Positions 1 through 11,986 are shown, counted from the stretch's first letter. The stretch: DNA of 64,000 nucleotides from Paracidovorax avenae ATCC 19860 (GCF_000176855.2 NC_015138.1:1054001-1118000), one strand, 5' to 3'. A program made the numbers and translations. The notes: a model not told the origin generated them from the sequence alone.

Positions 1-2
1 CC

Positions 3-740
3 ATCAATTCCATCATGGGCGTGGACCTGGAGCGCATGGCGATGAGCCCCCACACCGGGGGCTGGGGCTCGCACGGTGGCTACTGCGGGCCGGCCGTCAA
101 GCCCATCGCGCTCAACATGGTGGCCGAGATCGCACGCGACGCGCAGACGGCGGGCCTGCCCATCAGCGGCATCGGCGGCGTGAGCACCTGGCGCGACGCG
201 GCGGAGTTCATCGCCCTGGGCTGCGGCACCGTGCAGGTGTGCACGGCCGCGATGGTCTATGGTTTCAAGATCGTGCAGGACATGTGCGACGGGCTGTCCA
301 ACTTCATGGATGCGCACGGCTACCGGACGATCGAGGACTTCCGCGGCGGCGCCGTGCCCACGGTGAAGGACTGGAAGGAACTGGACCTCAACCACGTGGA
401 CAAGGCCGTGATCAACCAGGATGCGTGCATCCAGTGCGGCCGCTGCCACGTGGTGTGCGAGGACACCTCGCACCAGGCGATCACCTTCACCCAGGAGGGC
501 GGGGCGCGCAGTTTCGAGGTGGACGAATCCGAGTGCGTGGGCTGCAACCTGTGCGTCTCGATCTGCCCGGTGCCCGAGTGCATCACCCTGCGCAGCCTCG
601 CACCCGGCGAAGTGGACGCGCGCACGGGCCGCACGGTGACCGGCGAATATGCCAACTGGACCACGCACCCGAACAATCCGAACCGGGTGGCTCCCCCGGC
701 CACGGCGCAGGCGCCCGCCGGCGCGGCTGTCACCGCATGA
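3..740 (+). CDS. preA: NAD-dependent dihydropyrimidine dehydrogenase, PreA subunit (3' part only)
   Basis: Partial gene: the reading frame is open at the left window edge and only the last 245 residues are present. PreA, with PreT, reduces uracil and thymine to dihydropyrimidines in the cytoplasm, the first step of reductive pyrimidine breakdown. The visible part is the end of the FMN-binding barrel (GVDLERMAMSPHTGG, SGIGGV). Two 4Fe-4S motifs follow, CIQCGRCHVVC at 426-458 and CVGCNLCVSIC at 534-566. Their spacing, C-x2-C-x2-C-x3-C, is that of the family. The ATG at 15 is internal, since the same frame reads INSI before it. Its stop overlaps a possible ATG of the next gene. The following permease, hydantoinase and carbamoyl amidohydrolase fit the same pathway. 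Confidence 0.95.
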   Translation: MNSIMGVDLERMAMSPHTGGWGSHGGYCGPAVKPIALNMVAEIARDAQTAGLPISGIGGVSTWRDAAEFIALGCGTVQVCTAAMVYGFKIVQDMCDGLSNFMDAHGYRTIEDFRGGAVPTVKDWKELDLNHVDKAVINQDACIQCGRCHVVCEDTSHQAITFTQEGGARSFEVDESECVGCNLCVSICPVPECITLRSLAPGEVDARTGRTVTGEYANWTTHPNNPNRVAPPATAQAPAGAAVTA

Positions 741-757
741 CCGCAGGGGAGGCCGCC

Positions 758-3759
<3,002 letters not shown>

Positions 3760-3780
3760 GAACGAACGAGGAGCCTTTCC

Positions 3781-5040
3781 ATGGATACACCGACCGCCAA
3801 GACCGATATCCGCCAGCTGCGCGTCAACGGCGAGCGCCTCTGGGACTCGCTCATGGAGCTGGCCCGGATCGGCGCCACGCCCAAGGGCGGCGTCTGCCGC
3901 CTCACGCTCACCGACCTGGACAAGCAGGGCCGCGACCTCGTCACGCGCTGGGCGCGCGAGGCCGGCATGTCCGTCACCGTGGACAAGATCGGCAACGTCT
4001 TCATGCGCCGCCCAGGCCGCGACGACAGCCTGCCGCCCATCATGACCGGCAGCCACATCGACACCCAGCCCACGGGTGGGAAGTTCGATGGCAACTACGG
4101 CGTGCTGGCCGGCATCGAGGTGGTGCGCACGCTCAACGACCACGGCATCGAAACCGAGGCGCCCATCGAGGTGGCGTTCTGGACCAACGAGGAAGGCAGC
4201 CGCTTCGTGCCCGTGATGATGGGCTCGGGCGTCTTCGCCCGGGCCTTCACGCTGGAGCATGCCTATGCCGCCACCGATACCGAGGGCAAGACCGTCAGGG
4301 GAGAGCTGGAACGCATCGGCTACATCGGCGACCAGGAGCCCGGCGACCATCCCATCGGCGCATACTTCGAGACCCACATCGAGCAGGGCCCGGTGCTGGA
4401 AGACAACAATAAGACGATCGGCGTGGTGACGGGGGTGCTGGGCATCCGCTGGTACGACTGCACCGTGACGGGCATGGAGGCGCATGCCGGCCCGACGCCC
4501 ATGGCATTGCGCCGCGATGCCCTGCAGGTGGCCACGCGATTGATGCAGGAGGTGGTGGCCTGCGCGCACCGCCATCCGCCGCATGGCCGCGGCACGGTGG
4601 GCATGGTGCATGTGCACCCCAACAGCCGCAACGTGATCCCGGGGCAGGTGAAGTTCAGCATCGACCTGCGCAACGCGACCGACGCCGAGTGCGACAGCAT
4701 GGACCAGGACATCCGCGCCGTGGCCGCCCGGCTCTCGCAGGAGACGGGGCTGCCCATCCAGATCGATCTGGTCTCCAACTACCCTGCCCAGCCATTCCAT
4801 GCCGAGTGCGTGGAAGCCGTGGGCCGCGCGGCGGAGCAACTGGGCTATTCCCACATGCCCGCCGTGTCCGGCGCGGGCCACGACGCCGTGTACATGGCGC
4901 GCCTGGCACCAGCCGGCATGGTCTTCATTCCGTGCAAGGACGGCATCAGCCACAACGAGATCGAGGATGCACAGCCCGAGCACATCACCGCGGGTTGCAA
5001 CGTGCTGCTGCACGCGATGCTGGAGCGGGCCGGCACCTAG
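3781..5040 (+). CDS. Zn-dependent M20 amidohydrolase (N-carbamoyl-beta-alanine / N-carbamoyl amino acid hydrolase)
   Basis: A 419-residue member of the M20 peptidase family, beta-ureidopropionase/allantoate amidohydrolase branch. It would remove the carbamoyl group made by the preceding dihydropyrimidinase, giving beta-alanine or beta-aminoisobutyrate, CO2 and ammonia. Expected metal ligands are visible: H92 in GSHIDT, D103 in KFDGNYGV, E138 in NEEGSRF, H199 in HIEQGP, and the distal histidine in SHNEIED. The dimerisation and substrate segment HAGPTPM is also present. GAGGAG lies upstream of the ATG. Allantoate or N-carbamoyl-L-amino acid specificity cannot be excluded from sequence; context favours the pyrimidine route. 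Confidence 0.9.
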   Translation: MDTPTAKTDIRQLRVNGERLWDSLMELARIGATPKGGVCRLTLTDLDKQGRDLVTRWAREAGMSVTVDKIGNVFMRRPGRDDSLPPIMTGSHIDTQPTGGKFDGNYGVLAGIEVVRTLNDHGIETEAPIEVAFWTNEEGSRFVPVMMGSGVFARAFTLEHAYAATDTEGKTVRGELERIGYIGDQEPGDHPIGAYFETHIEQGPVLEDNNKTIGVVTGVLGIRWYDCTVTGMEAHAGPTPMALRRDALQVATRLMQEVVACAHRHPPHGRGTVGMVHVHPNSRNVIPGQVKFSIDLRNATDAECDSMDQDIRAVAARLSQETGLPIQIDLVSNYPAQPFHAECVEAVGRAAEQLGYSHMPAVSGAGHDAVYMARLAPAGMVFIPCKDGISHNEIEDAQPEHITAGCNVLLHAMLERAGT

Positions 5041-5079
5041 ATGGGTGATCCGGTTACGGGGGAGGCTGCCCCGCCCGCG

Positions 5080-5095
5080 CCGGCTTCGGAGCCGG
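5080..5095 (+). terminator. Short GC hairpin after the pyrimidine operon
   Basis: CCGGCT and AGCCGG enclose the loop TCGG, 40 bases past the amidohydrolase stop. No T-run follows, so it is at best a weak or factor-assisted terminator. Confidence 0.3.
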
Positions 5096-5116
5096 GCCGG
5101 CTGGCATGGATGCCGG

Positions 5117-5146
5117 TTGCGAAATATGCACTTTGTTGCATATATC
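5117..5146 (+). promoter_or_regulatory. Candidate promoter with overlapping inverted repeat upstream of the CsgG-like gene
   Basis: This is an AT-rich island in a GC-rich gap. ATATGCA (5124-5130) and TGCATAT (5137-5143) form a perfect 7-base inverted repeat around six bases. The repeat sits between a possible -35 (TTGCGA, 5117-5122) and a possible -10 (TATATC, 5141-5146) with an 18-base spacer. The layout would suit a repressor site; no regulator is identified. Confidence 0.4.
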
Positions 5147-5225
5147 CCGCCGTGGTCGGGTTGGCGAAGGCAGGGTGCTCGCATAACGTCCGACCCTTTG
5201 CCATTTCCTTTTTCTTCGCTCCATC

Positions 5226-6296
5226 ATGAATCCGTCCTCGACCTCGCCGTCTTTCCTCTCCCTGCGCGCCGTCACCCTGGTTTGCGCGGCACTGGCCGCC
5301 ACCCTGCTGGCGGGCTGCGAAACCACGAACATGCGCATGGGCAGCGCGGAATCCAAGACGGTGGCCACGGGCGCCGCGGCCGGGGAGTCGTCGGCGAACG
5401 CGAACACGCAGCTGGAGCATTGCTCTTCACCCCTGGGCACGGTGTCGCTGGTGGAAAACCAGGACGCGGGCTGGTACACCATCCTGCGCAACGAATACCG
5501 CCTGCCGCCCACGTCCAACCTGCTGCGCCTGCTGATCCAGCAGTCCAACTGCTTCGTGGTGGTCGAGCGCAGCGTGACCGGCATGGGCGCGATGAACCGT
5601 GAGCGCGCGCTGATGCAATCGGGCGAGATGCGCGGCGGCAGCAGTTTCGGCCAGGGGCAGATGGTGGCTTCGGACTATGGCCTGTCGCCGGAGATCGTCT
5701 TCTCCAACAGCGACGCGGGCGGCATCGGCGGGGCGCTGGGCGCGCTCATCGGCGGCGGGGGCGGGCAGGTGCTGGGGCAGCTCGGCGGATCGCTGAAGAC
5801 GCGCGAGGCTAGCGCCATGCTGACGCTGGTGGACAACCGCTCGGGCGTGCAGGTGTCGGTATCGGAAGGCAGCGCTTCCAAGAGCGATTTCGCAGGCTTC
5901 GGCAGCCTGTTCGGCAGTTCCGCGGGCGGCCGGCTGGGCGGCTACCAGAACACCTCGCAGGGCAAGGTGCTGACGGCCGCGTTCATGGACGCGTACAACC
6001 AGATGGTCATGGCGCTGCGCAACTACAAGGCGCAGAAGGTCCAGGGTCAGGGCCTGGGCGGTGGCGGCCGGCTGGGCGTGGATGGCGGCGCGGCGCCGTC
6101 GCAGACGAAGGCAGGCGCGTCGATGTCGGTGCGCGAGGCGCAGGCACGGCTCAATGCGCTGGGCTACGACGTGGGCGCGCCGGACGGCGGCATGGGCCCG
6201 AAGACGACGAACGGACTGCGGGCCTTCCAGAAGGACAAGGGCCTGCCGGTGACGGGCCGCCTGGACTCCGCCACGACCGACGCGCTCTCGCGCTGA
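5226..6296 (+). CDS. CsgG/HfaB-like lipoprotein with C-terminal peptidoglycan-binding domain
   Basis: A 356-residue predicted outer-membrane lipoprotein with lipobox LLAG-C31 after a hydrophobic signal. The middle (about residues 65-270) has the features of the CsgG/HfaB family: NLLRLLIQQSNCFVVVER, ERALMQSGE, a Gly-rich membrane-facing stretch, and DAYNQMVMALRNY. The last 60 residues (SVREAQARLNALGYDVGAPD to the end) form a PG_binding_1 domain. That combination would anchor a CsgG-like protein to both outer membrane and cell wall. No csgA, csgB or csgE homologue is nearby, so a curli export role is not supported. The next two genes on the same strand may belong with it. Start ATG 5226 gives the full signal sequence. 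Confidence 0.8.
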   Translation: MNPSSTSPSFLSLRAVTLVCAALAATLLAGCETTNMRMGSAESKTVATGAAAGESSANANTQLEHCSSPLGTVSLVENQDAGWYTILRNEYRLPPTSNLLRLLIQQSNCFVVVERSVTGMGAMNRERALMQSGEMRGGSSFGQGQMVASDYGLSPEIVFSNSDAGGIGGALGALIGGGGGQVLGQLGGSLKTREASAMLTLVDNRSGVQVSVSEGSASKSDFAGFGSLFGSSAGGRLGGYQNTSQGKVLTAAFMDAYNQMVMALRNYKAQKVQGQGLGGGGRLGVDGGAAPSQTKAGASMSVREAQARLNALGYDVGAPDGGMGPKTTNGLRAFQKDKGLPVTGRLDSATTDALSR

Positions 6297-6360
6297 GTCG
6301 GCGCGTAACGGCTACCCCGGGCGTGGCGCTACACTCCGCGCCCGGAGGAGCTTTCGAACA

Positions 6361-6903
6361 ATGCGACACACCATCATGCGCGTCTCCCGCACGTTGCGCG
6401 GGGCACTGGCACTGGCCGGTGCGCTCGCCGCCATCCCCGGCCTTGCAGCGCCGCAGTCAGGAGATCCTGCGTTCACGCGGCCCGATCCCGTCCGCCTGCC
6501 CGACCGGCCCATGCTGCGGGCTTTTCTGGAGGAGCTGGGGCAGACGCGCCGCGCGAACACCTTCTGCTTCGTGCAGCAACGCCTGTCCCCTCCGGAAACG
6601 GCCGAAGACGGCACGAGCGTGCTGTCCATGCTCTGGCATGAAGGCGCGCGCGTCTATCTCGTCAATCTCGTCCGGCCGGGCCAGCGCTATCAGCCGGTGG
6701 AAGACTCCGTGGGGGAAGGCCGTGCGCTGGCGTCCTCCAGCGGCAGCGTGGATCTCAAGACCGACGTTGTCCCGACCGACGCCGACATCGGCTCCAGCAC
6801 GACCCTGGTGAGCCGTGCCTGGGTCGAGCGCCTGAAAGCCCAGTGTCGCCGCGTGGGCACGACGATCCGCGTGCCTGCGTTCACGCCGCGGCGCACGCCG
6901 TAA
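6361..6903 (+). CDS. Small exported protein of unknown function
   Basis: A 180-residue protein with an apparent Sec signal peptide (hydrophobic run LALAGALAAIPGLAAP, cleavage near residue 30); the mature part is soluble, so periplasmic. I do not recognise the family. Two cysteines in the mature protein (in FCFVQ and AQCRR) could form a disulfide. GGAGGAG lies upstream; an alternative ATG at 6376 would shorten the signal by five residues. It starts 64 bases after the CsgG-like gene and precedes a leaderless hydrolase-like gene. An exported partner beside a leaderless putative wall hydrolase is the arrangement of periplasmic immunity proteins with their toxins. That is inference only. Confidence 0.6.
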   Translation: MRHTIMRVSRTLRGALALAGALAAIPGLAAPQSGDPAFTRPDPVRLPDRPMLRAFLEELGQTRRANTFCFVQQRLSPPETAEDGTSVLSMLWHEGARVYLVNLVRPGQRYQPVEDSVGEGRALASSSGSVDLKTDVVPTDADIGSSTTLVSRAWVERLKAQCRRVGTTIRVPAFTPRRTP

Positions 6904-7027
6904 GCCTGCGCACTCAGGCCTGCCTGCCACCCGGCAGTGCTCCCTTTCCTTCTGCATCCGCCATGGCCTGTTCCTGGTGCCTTCCGGCACGGGGCATGCC
7001 GCCTCCGTTCGCCACTTTCCCGCCACC

Positions 7028-7882
7028 ATGCCCAACGCACTGCTGAAATACGCCTACGACGCCCCCTTGCCCGCAGCCATCACCCTGGTGGAAGGCAATG
7101 CACTGCGCGTGAAGCTCGAATCCATCGAAAAGCGCTACACGCTGGTGGCGGTGAGCGATTTTCCGAACGTGCTGGAGGTCACGGCCTCCCAGCACAATAC
7201 GCGTGCCGATTCCTGGGCCTTCACCGTGACCGCACGCAGTGCCGGCAATGCCAAGCTGGCGGTGCAGGTCCAGCGCGGCGCTGGCGCCCCGGTCCTGACG
7301 ATCACTCCCGCGCTGGTGAGCATTTCCGTGAAGCGCAAAACGGTGCTGCCCGACCCGGACTCGGATGAAGGCCTGCTGGTACGCCTTTTTCTCGTCGAGG
7401 TGCCCGCCCCGCAGGAGTGGCGGGCCGCAGGCATCGGCGGGCCGGAAGAGGCGCTGGAAATCATGCGCATGATGCGCCGGGTGATCGTCAACCGGCTGCA
7501 GTCCGGGAATACGCGGGAGTTCATGGCCGCGGGTGCGCGCGACATCCGCGGCATCGTCACCGCGAGCGATGGCGGCAGCGTGCAGTTCGCGGGCTTCGAC
7601 AGCTATCCGAACATCGCCGGCGCCAAGCAGAAGATGATCGAATCCCGCATGGCCATCGTCAACGATGCCACCAACGCCCAGTGGCATGCCCGGTATGCGG
7701 CCTTCTACGATGCGGCGCTCACGGCCGCGACCGAGCCGCTGCCGGCGGATCCCAGCCCCACGGGGCTCTTCGGCTGGCGCACCGAAGGGCGGGGCGCTCC
7801 TTCCTCCGAATACCGGGCCTTCCGGTCGCTGGGGCGCAACACCTTCTTCACGCACCAACGGTACCGCGCCAACGGCCGCTGA
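7028..7882 (+). CDS. Hypothetical protein: Ig-like N-terminal region plus SleB/Hydrolase_2-like C-terminal region
   Basis: Length is 284 residues from ATG 7028; GTG 6977 is an in-frame alternative adding 17. No signal peptide or membrane segment is visible. Residues about 1-95 read like a beta-sandwich repeat (AITLVEGNALRVKL, WAFTVTARSAGNAKLAV). Residues about 105-200 follow the pattern of SleB-type cell-wall hydrolases: an acidic residue in LLVRLFLVEV, then VIVNRLQ, then IRGIVTAS...VQFAGF. The end has an aromatic/Gly-rich FGWRTEGRGAP and NTFF. This similarity is by pattern only and I have no match score. If real, the protein needs a non-Sec route to reach peptidoglycan. It converges on the NadM-Nudix gene, with 22 bases between stops. 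Confidence 0.5.
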   Translation: MPNALLKYAYDAPLPAAITLVEGNALRVKLESIEKRYTLVAVSDFPNVLEVTASQHNTRADSWAFTVTARSAGNAKLAVQVQRGAGAPVLTITPALVSISVKRKTVLPDPDSDEGLLVRLFLVEVPAPQEWRAAGIGGPEEALEIMRMMRRVIVNRLQSGNTREFMAAGARDIRGIVTASDGGSVQFAGFDSYPNIAGAKQKMIESRMAIVNDATNAQWHARYAAFYDAALTAATEPLPADPSPTGLFGWRTEGRGAPSSEYRAFRSLGRNTFFTHQRYRANGR

Positions 7883-7904
7883 GGCGGATGGCGGGTGTGC
7901 CGCG

Positions 7905-8951
7905 TCAGCCGGCCGCCAGTTCGCGCGTCAGCCCCAGGAAATGGTCCAGCATGTGGAAGTGGTCTTCGAAGAAGGCCTCTTCCAGTGCGGCCAGCGCCGT
8001 GATGGGAAACCACTCCACCTGCGCCGCGTCGTCGTCCGCGCGCACGTCGGGAAAGGGCTCCCCCTCCAGGTCGAAGTAGTGCGCGTGCGTGATGGTGCGT
8101 CCGCGCTGGCTGCGGTCCGGGTGGTCGAACACGGCTACTTCCCGCAATGCGGCGCGCATGCGCGCCTCGGGCAGCGTGCAGTGGGTCTCCTCGGCCAGTT
8201 CGCGCAGGCAGGACTGCCAGACGGTTTCGCGCTGCTCGATGAAGCCGCCCGGTGCGGCCAGTTGCCCCTTGCCCGGCGCATGTGCGCGGCGGATGAGCAG
8301 CACGTGGTCCTGGCAGCGCAGTACGGCATCCACGGTCACGAAGACTGGCGGATAGGGCGCTTTCGCCCAGGCTTCGCGGTAGCCGCGCAGCATGCGCCAT
8401 TCCTCCTGAAGGGCCGCGTAGTGCGGGGCCTGGGCGAAGGCGCGCAGGAAGTCGATGGTGCTGTCCGGCACCTGCTCGGCGAGTGGACCCAGCGCGGCGA
8501 GCAGCGTGTCCGGCGTGGCGCCGAAGTACGCATCGCGGATGGCGGTGGCGTCGATGCTGCCCTGCCGTTCCACGGCGATGAGCTGCCAGCCCGGGAAGCG
8601 CCGCAGGTAGCTGCTCGTGGCGTCCTTGAAGTGGCCCACCAGCCCGATGCGCGCATCGGGCCGCACATGCCGTGCCACCGCCTGCAGCACCGCAGCCACC
8701 CAGGCGAGTTCGTTGTAGTGGTCACGCACGGGCAGCACGGTGAGGCGGGCGCGGTCGGCCACGGGCAGGGCATTGCGCAGCATGGCTTCGCGCTCCTGCC
8801 AGGTGAACGGATTCTTGGGCGAGCGCGCCTGCCAGGCCGAGCCCATGATGACGATGGCATGGTGGGCACTGTCGAGCGCGCAGCGCAGCAGGGCCAGGTG
8901 GCCGTTGTGGACGGGCTCGAAGCGCCCGATGAGGATGGCGTTGTCGTACAT
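7905..8951 (-). CDS. nadM: Bifunctional nicotinamide-nucleotide adenylyltransferase / Nudix hydrolase
   Basis: A 348-residue fusion, last gene of the NAD operon. Residues 1 to about 170 are a nucleotidyltransferase: GRFEPVHNGH (HxGH signature), SAWQARSPKNPFTWQER and SIDATAIRD. This domain would join NMN and ATP to make NAD. Residues about 200-348 are a Nudix domain of the ADP-ribose pyrophosphatase type. Its box fits G-x5-E-x7-REL-x-EE but has His where the terminal Gly usually sits (EETHC). Domain order matches known bacterial NadM-Nudix proteins. Start chosen at the ATG whose product begins MYDNAILIGRF; it follows the nadE stop by 89 bases. Confidence 0.93.
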   Translation of the reverse strand: MYDNAILIGRFEPVHNGHLALLRCALDSAHHAIVIMGSAWQARSPKNPFTWQEREAMLRNALPVADRARLTVLPVRDHYNELAWVAAVLQAVARHVRPDARIGLVGHFKDATSSYLRRFPGWQLIAVERQGSIDATAIRDAYFGATPDTLLAALGPLAEQVPDSTIDFLRAFAQAPHYAALQEEWRMLRGYREAWAKAPYPPVFVTVDAVLRCQDHVLLIRRAHAPGKGQLAAPGGFIEQRETVWQSCLRELAEETHCTLPEARMRAALREVAVFDHPDRSQRGRTITHAHYFDLEGEPFPDVRADDDAAQVEWFPITALAALEEAFFEDHFHMLDHFLGLTRELAAG

Positions 8952-9040
8952 GGATGCGGATGCGATGAGGGAGCCCGCGGGCGGGAGGTGCCCGGCGGGG
9001 CTGCGGGACCACTGCGGCAAATGTAGCCGCGCCGGTGCGG

Positions 9041-10741
9041 TCAGACGTACTTCGCCGCGATCGGCATCTGCCGGCCGTTGCCGAAGGCCTTGGCACGCAC
9101 GCGCAGGATGGGCGGCGCCTGGCGGCGCTTGTACTCGTTGCGCGCGATCATCCGGCGCACCCGGTTCACCAGCGCGCGGCCGGCCTCGTCGTGCTGCAGG
9201 CGGGCGGCGAAGTCGCGCGCGTCGGCATACTCGGCATGCGAGAGGCCTTCGCCTTCGATCAGGAGCTTGAGCACCTGGTCCAGCACCGGATAGGGCGGCA
9301 GGCTGTCCACGTCCCGCTGGCCGGGGGCCAGTTCGGCCGACGGCTCCTTGTCGATGATGGCCTGGGGAATCAGTTCGCGGCCGGCGTGCGCGTTGACGTG
9401 GCGGGACAGCTCGAACACCTCGGTCTTGTAGAGGTCGCCCAGCAGCCCCAGGCCGCCGTTCGTGTCGCCATAGAGCGTGCAGTAGCCCACCGAAATCTCT
9501 GACTTGTTGCCCGTGGTGAGCAGCAGGTGCCCGAAGGCGTTCGAGTACTCCATCAGGATGGTGCCGCGGATGCGTGCCTGCAGGTTCTCCAGCGGCAGCC
9601 CTTCGAGCGGCTGGCCGAAGCTGGCCTCGAACTGCGCGGCATAGCCCGCCACGAGGTCCGCGATGGGATGGGTGTGCAGCCGGACGCCGAGGTTGCGGCA
9701 GAGCGCCACCGAGTCGTCCACCGACCCGCTGGAGGAAAAGCGCGAGGGCATGGTCACCGCCACCACGTTCTCCGCGCCCATCGCCTCGGCGGCGAGCGCC
9801 AGGGTCAGCGCGCTGTCGATGCCGCCCGAACTGCCGACCACCACCTGCCCGAAGCCGCAGCGCCGCGCGTAGTCGCGCAGCCCGAGCACGATCTGCTGGC
9901 GGTAGAAGTCCATCGTGGGCAGGCCCTCCCGCGGCACGGGCGGCAGGGCGCCGCCATCCCCGGAGCGGAAGCGCCCATCCTCCAGGCACAGGGTGCGCAC
10001 GTCCTCGGCGAACCGCGGGGCCTCGAAGACCACGCCCGCCTCCGGCTCTGCCGCGAACGAAGCCCCGTCATAGACGATCTGGTCCTGGCCGCCCACCTGG
10101 TTCACATAGACCACCGGCAGGCCGTGGCGCCGCGCGGCGTCGCCGAAGACCTGGTGCCGCACCTCGCGCTTGCCGATGTGGCTGGGGCTGGCATTGATGC
10201 TCACCACCAGGTCCGGCGCGGCATCGGCCAGGCGCTGGAAGGGGTTGGTGGCGTAGTCGGCCACGGCGTCGTTCCAGCCGTCCTCGCAGACCAGGAAGCC
10301 GATCTGCGCCTGGCCGATGCGCAGTATCCGCGCGACGTCGGGGCCGGGCTCGAAGTGGCGGCGTTCATCGAAGATGTTGTAGGTGGGCAGCAACTGCTTG
10401 GCGTAGGTGAGGCGGATCGCCCCGTCCTGCAGCACCAGCAGGCTGTTGTGCAGGCGCTTGCCGGGGCCCTGCGCACGCGTGGGCGTACCCACCACCCAGT
10501 GGAGCCCTGGCGTGGCGCGAGAAGCGTCCTGCAGCGCGGCCATGCCGGCATCCACGCGCTCCATGAAACCGGACTCTTCCAGCATGTCTCCGGGGTAGTA
10601 GCCGCACAGTGCCAGCTCGGTGAACACCACCAGGTCGGCGCCTGCCTGCGCCGCCTGCCGGGCCGCGTCGGTCATCCGCTGCACGTTGCCTTCGATGTCG
10701 CCCACGGTGAGGTTGAGCTGGGCAAGGGTGATACGGAGCAT
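9041..10741 (-). CDS. nadE: Glutamine-dependent NAD+ synthetase
   Basis: A 566-residue cytoplasmic enzyme that amidates deamido-NAD using ammonia released from glutamine. The N-terminal nitrilase-like glutaminase has the triad E42 (FTELALCGYYP), K115 (YAKQLLP) and C152 (VCEDGW). The C-terminal synthetase has the pyrophosphate-binding loop SGGIDS at 305-310, and TTGNKSE further on. Full length for the glutamine-using form. It starts 48 bases after pncB and takes up the deamido-NAD arising from the PncA-PncB salvage route. Confidence 0.96.
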   Translation of the reverse strand: MLRITLAQLNLTVGDIEGNVQRMTDAARQAAQAGADLVVFTELALCGYYPGDMLEESGFMERVDAGMAALQDASRATPGLHWVVGTPTRAQGPGKRLHNSLLVLQDGAIRLTYAKQLLPTYNIFDERRHFEPGPDVARILRIGQAQIGFLVCEDGWNDAVADYATNPFQRLADAAPDLVVSINASPSHIGKREVRHQVFGDAARRHGLPVVYVNQVGGQDQIVYDGASFAAEPEAGVVFEAPRFAEDVRTLCLEDGRFRSGDGGALPPVPREGLPTMDFYRQQIVLGLRDYARRCGFGQVVVGSSGGIDSALTLALAAEAMGAENVVAVTMPSRFSSSGSVDDSVALCRNLGVRLHTHPIADLVAGYAAQFEASFGQPLEGLPLENLQARIRGTILMEYSNAFGHLLLTTGNKSEISVGYCTLYGDTNGGLGLLGDLYKTEVFELSRHVNAHAGRELIPQAIIDKEPSAELAPGQRDVDSLPPYPVLDQVLKLLIEGEGLSHAEYADARDFAARLQHDEAGRALVNRVRRMIARNEYKRRQAPPILRVRAKAFGNGRQMPIAAKYV

Positions 10742-10789
10742 GTCGTTTCCTTGGACGTTGTTGGGGGAAAAGCGAAAGGGCGAGCGTGG

Positions 10790-11986
10790 TCAGGGCTCGC
10801 GCGGCAGGCTGAACACCTGCCGCAGGTAGGCGAGGTAGGTTTCATCGTCGCACAGCGTCTTGCCCGGGCTGTCGGACAGTTTCGCGACCGGCTGGCCATT
10901 GGCACGAACGATCTTCATGACGATGTTGAGCGGGCGCGGTCCTAGGTCGTTGCTGAGCTGCGTGCCGATGCCGAAGCCCAGCTGCACGCGGTCGCCGAAG
11001 TGGCGGTGGAGCGCCAGGGCGCGCTCCACGTCGAGTCCGTCGGAGAACACCAGCCGCTTGCCGTGCGGGTCGATGCGCAGCCGCGCATAGTGCGTCAGGG
11101 CCTTCTCGCCCCATGCGACCGGATCGCCCGAGTCGTGCCGCAGGCCGTCGAAGAGCTTGGCGAAGTACAGGTCGAAATCCGCGAGGAAGGCGTCCATGCC
11201 GACGGTGTCGGTGAGCGCTATGCCGAGGTCGCCGCGGTATTCCTGCACCCAGTCCTCCAGCGCCGCCTTCTGGAAATCGCGCAGCCGCACGCCCAGGGCC
11301 TGGTAGCTCTGCAGGTATTCATGGGCCATGGTGCCGATGGGCACCAGCTGCAGGTCGCGGGCCAGCAGCACGTTCGACGTGCCCTTGAACCATTGCGATG
11401 CCTGCGTGGCGAAGGTCTGCACCACCTCGCGCTGCCAGGCGGCGCTGTAGCGCCGGCGCAGGCCGAAGTCGAACATCTCGAACGGATGGGCGCGCGGCGC
11501 CTCCTCTGCCAGTGCCTGCACCCGCGCGATCTTCGCGGCCAGCCGGCGGCGGCCTTCCTGCAGCACATCCGGCCCGCCGCCGAGCCGGCGGAAATACAGC
11601 TCGTTCACGATGGCCAGCACGAAGATCTCGAAGCCCATCACATGGACCTGCGGCCCGCGCGCTACGATCGACAACTGCTCCCCTTCCGCCCGCGCCTCGA
11701 CGAAGGCGCGCTGGAACTGGAAGATGCGCAGGAAATCCACGAAGTCGCTCTTGATGTAGCGCAGCCCGCCGAGGTAGGCCAGTTCGTCCGGGGAGAAGCG
11801 CAGGGCACACAGGGCGTCGAGTTCCGCGTTGACCTGCGGAAGCAGTTCCGCGAGCGGGAAGGCCGGTGCGTTGCGGCAGACGAAGCGGTATTCGGCCTGC
11901 GTTTGCGGATGGCGGTGCAGCAGCGCCTGCCACATCGTGAACTTGTAGAGGTCGGTGTCCAGCAGGCTCTGGATGATCGGTGCCAT
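10790..11986 (-). CDS. pncB: Nicotinate phosphoribosyltransferase
   Basis: A 398-residue enzyme that joins nicotinate to PRPP, with ATP hydrolysis, giving nicotinate mononucleotide. The N-terminal [11 protein letters not shown] is the family signature. H222 in IGTMAHEY is the histidine expected to be phosphorylated. KGTSNVLLA and the phosphate-binding region HDSGDP are present. It receives nicotinate from PncA encoded 54 bases upstream, in the same operon. Confidence 0.96.
   Translation of the reverse strand: MAPIIQSLLDTDLYKFTMWQALLHRHPQTQAEYRFVCRNAPAFPLAELLPQVNAELDALCALRFSPDELAYLGGLRYIKSDFVDFLRIFQFQRAFVEARAEGEQLSIVARGPQVHVMGFEIFVLAIVNELYFRRLGGGPDVLQEGRRRLAAKIARVQALAEEAPRAHPFEMFDFGLRRRYSAAWQREVVQTFATQASQWFKGTSNVLLARDLQLVPIGTMAHEYLQSYQALGVRLRDFQKAALEDWVQEYRGDLGIALTDTVGMDAFLADFDLYFAKLFDGLRHDSGDPVAWGEKALTHYARLRIDPHGKRLVFSDGLDVERALALHRHFGDRVQLGFGIGTQLSNDLGPRPLNIVMKIVRANGQPVAKLSDSPGKTLCDDETYLAYLRQVFSLPREP

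Noticed and set aside
5041..5229. A 62-codon frame starting directly after the amidohydrolase stop
   Set aside because: No ribosome site, no conserved feature, and it covers a hairpin and a promoter-like region.
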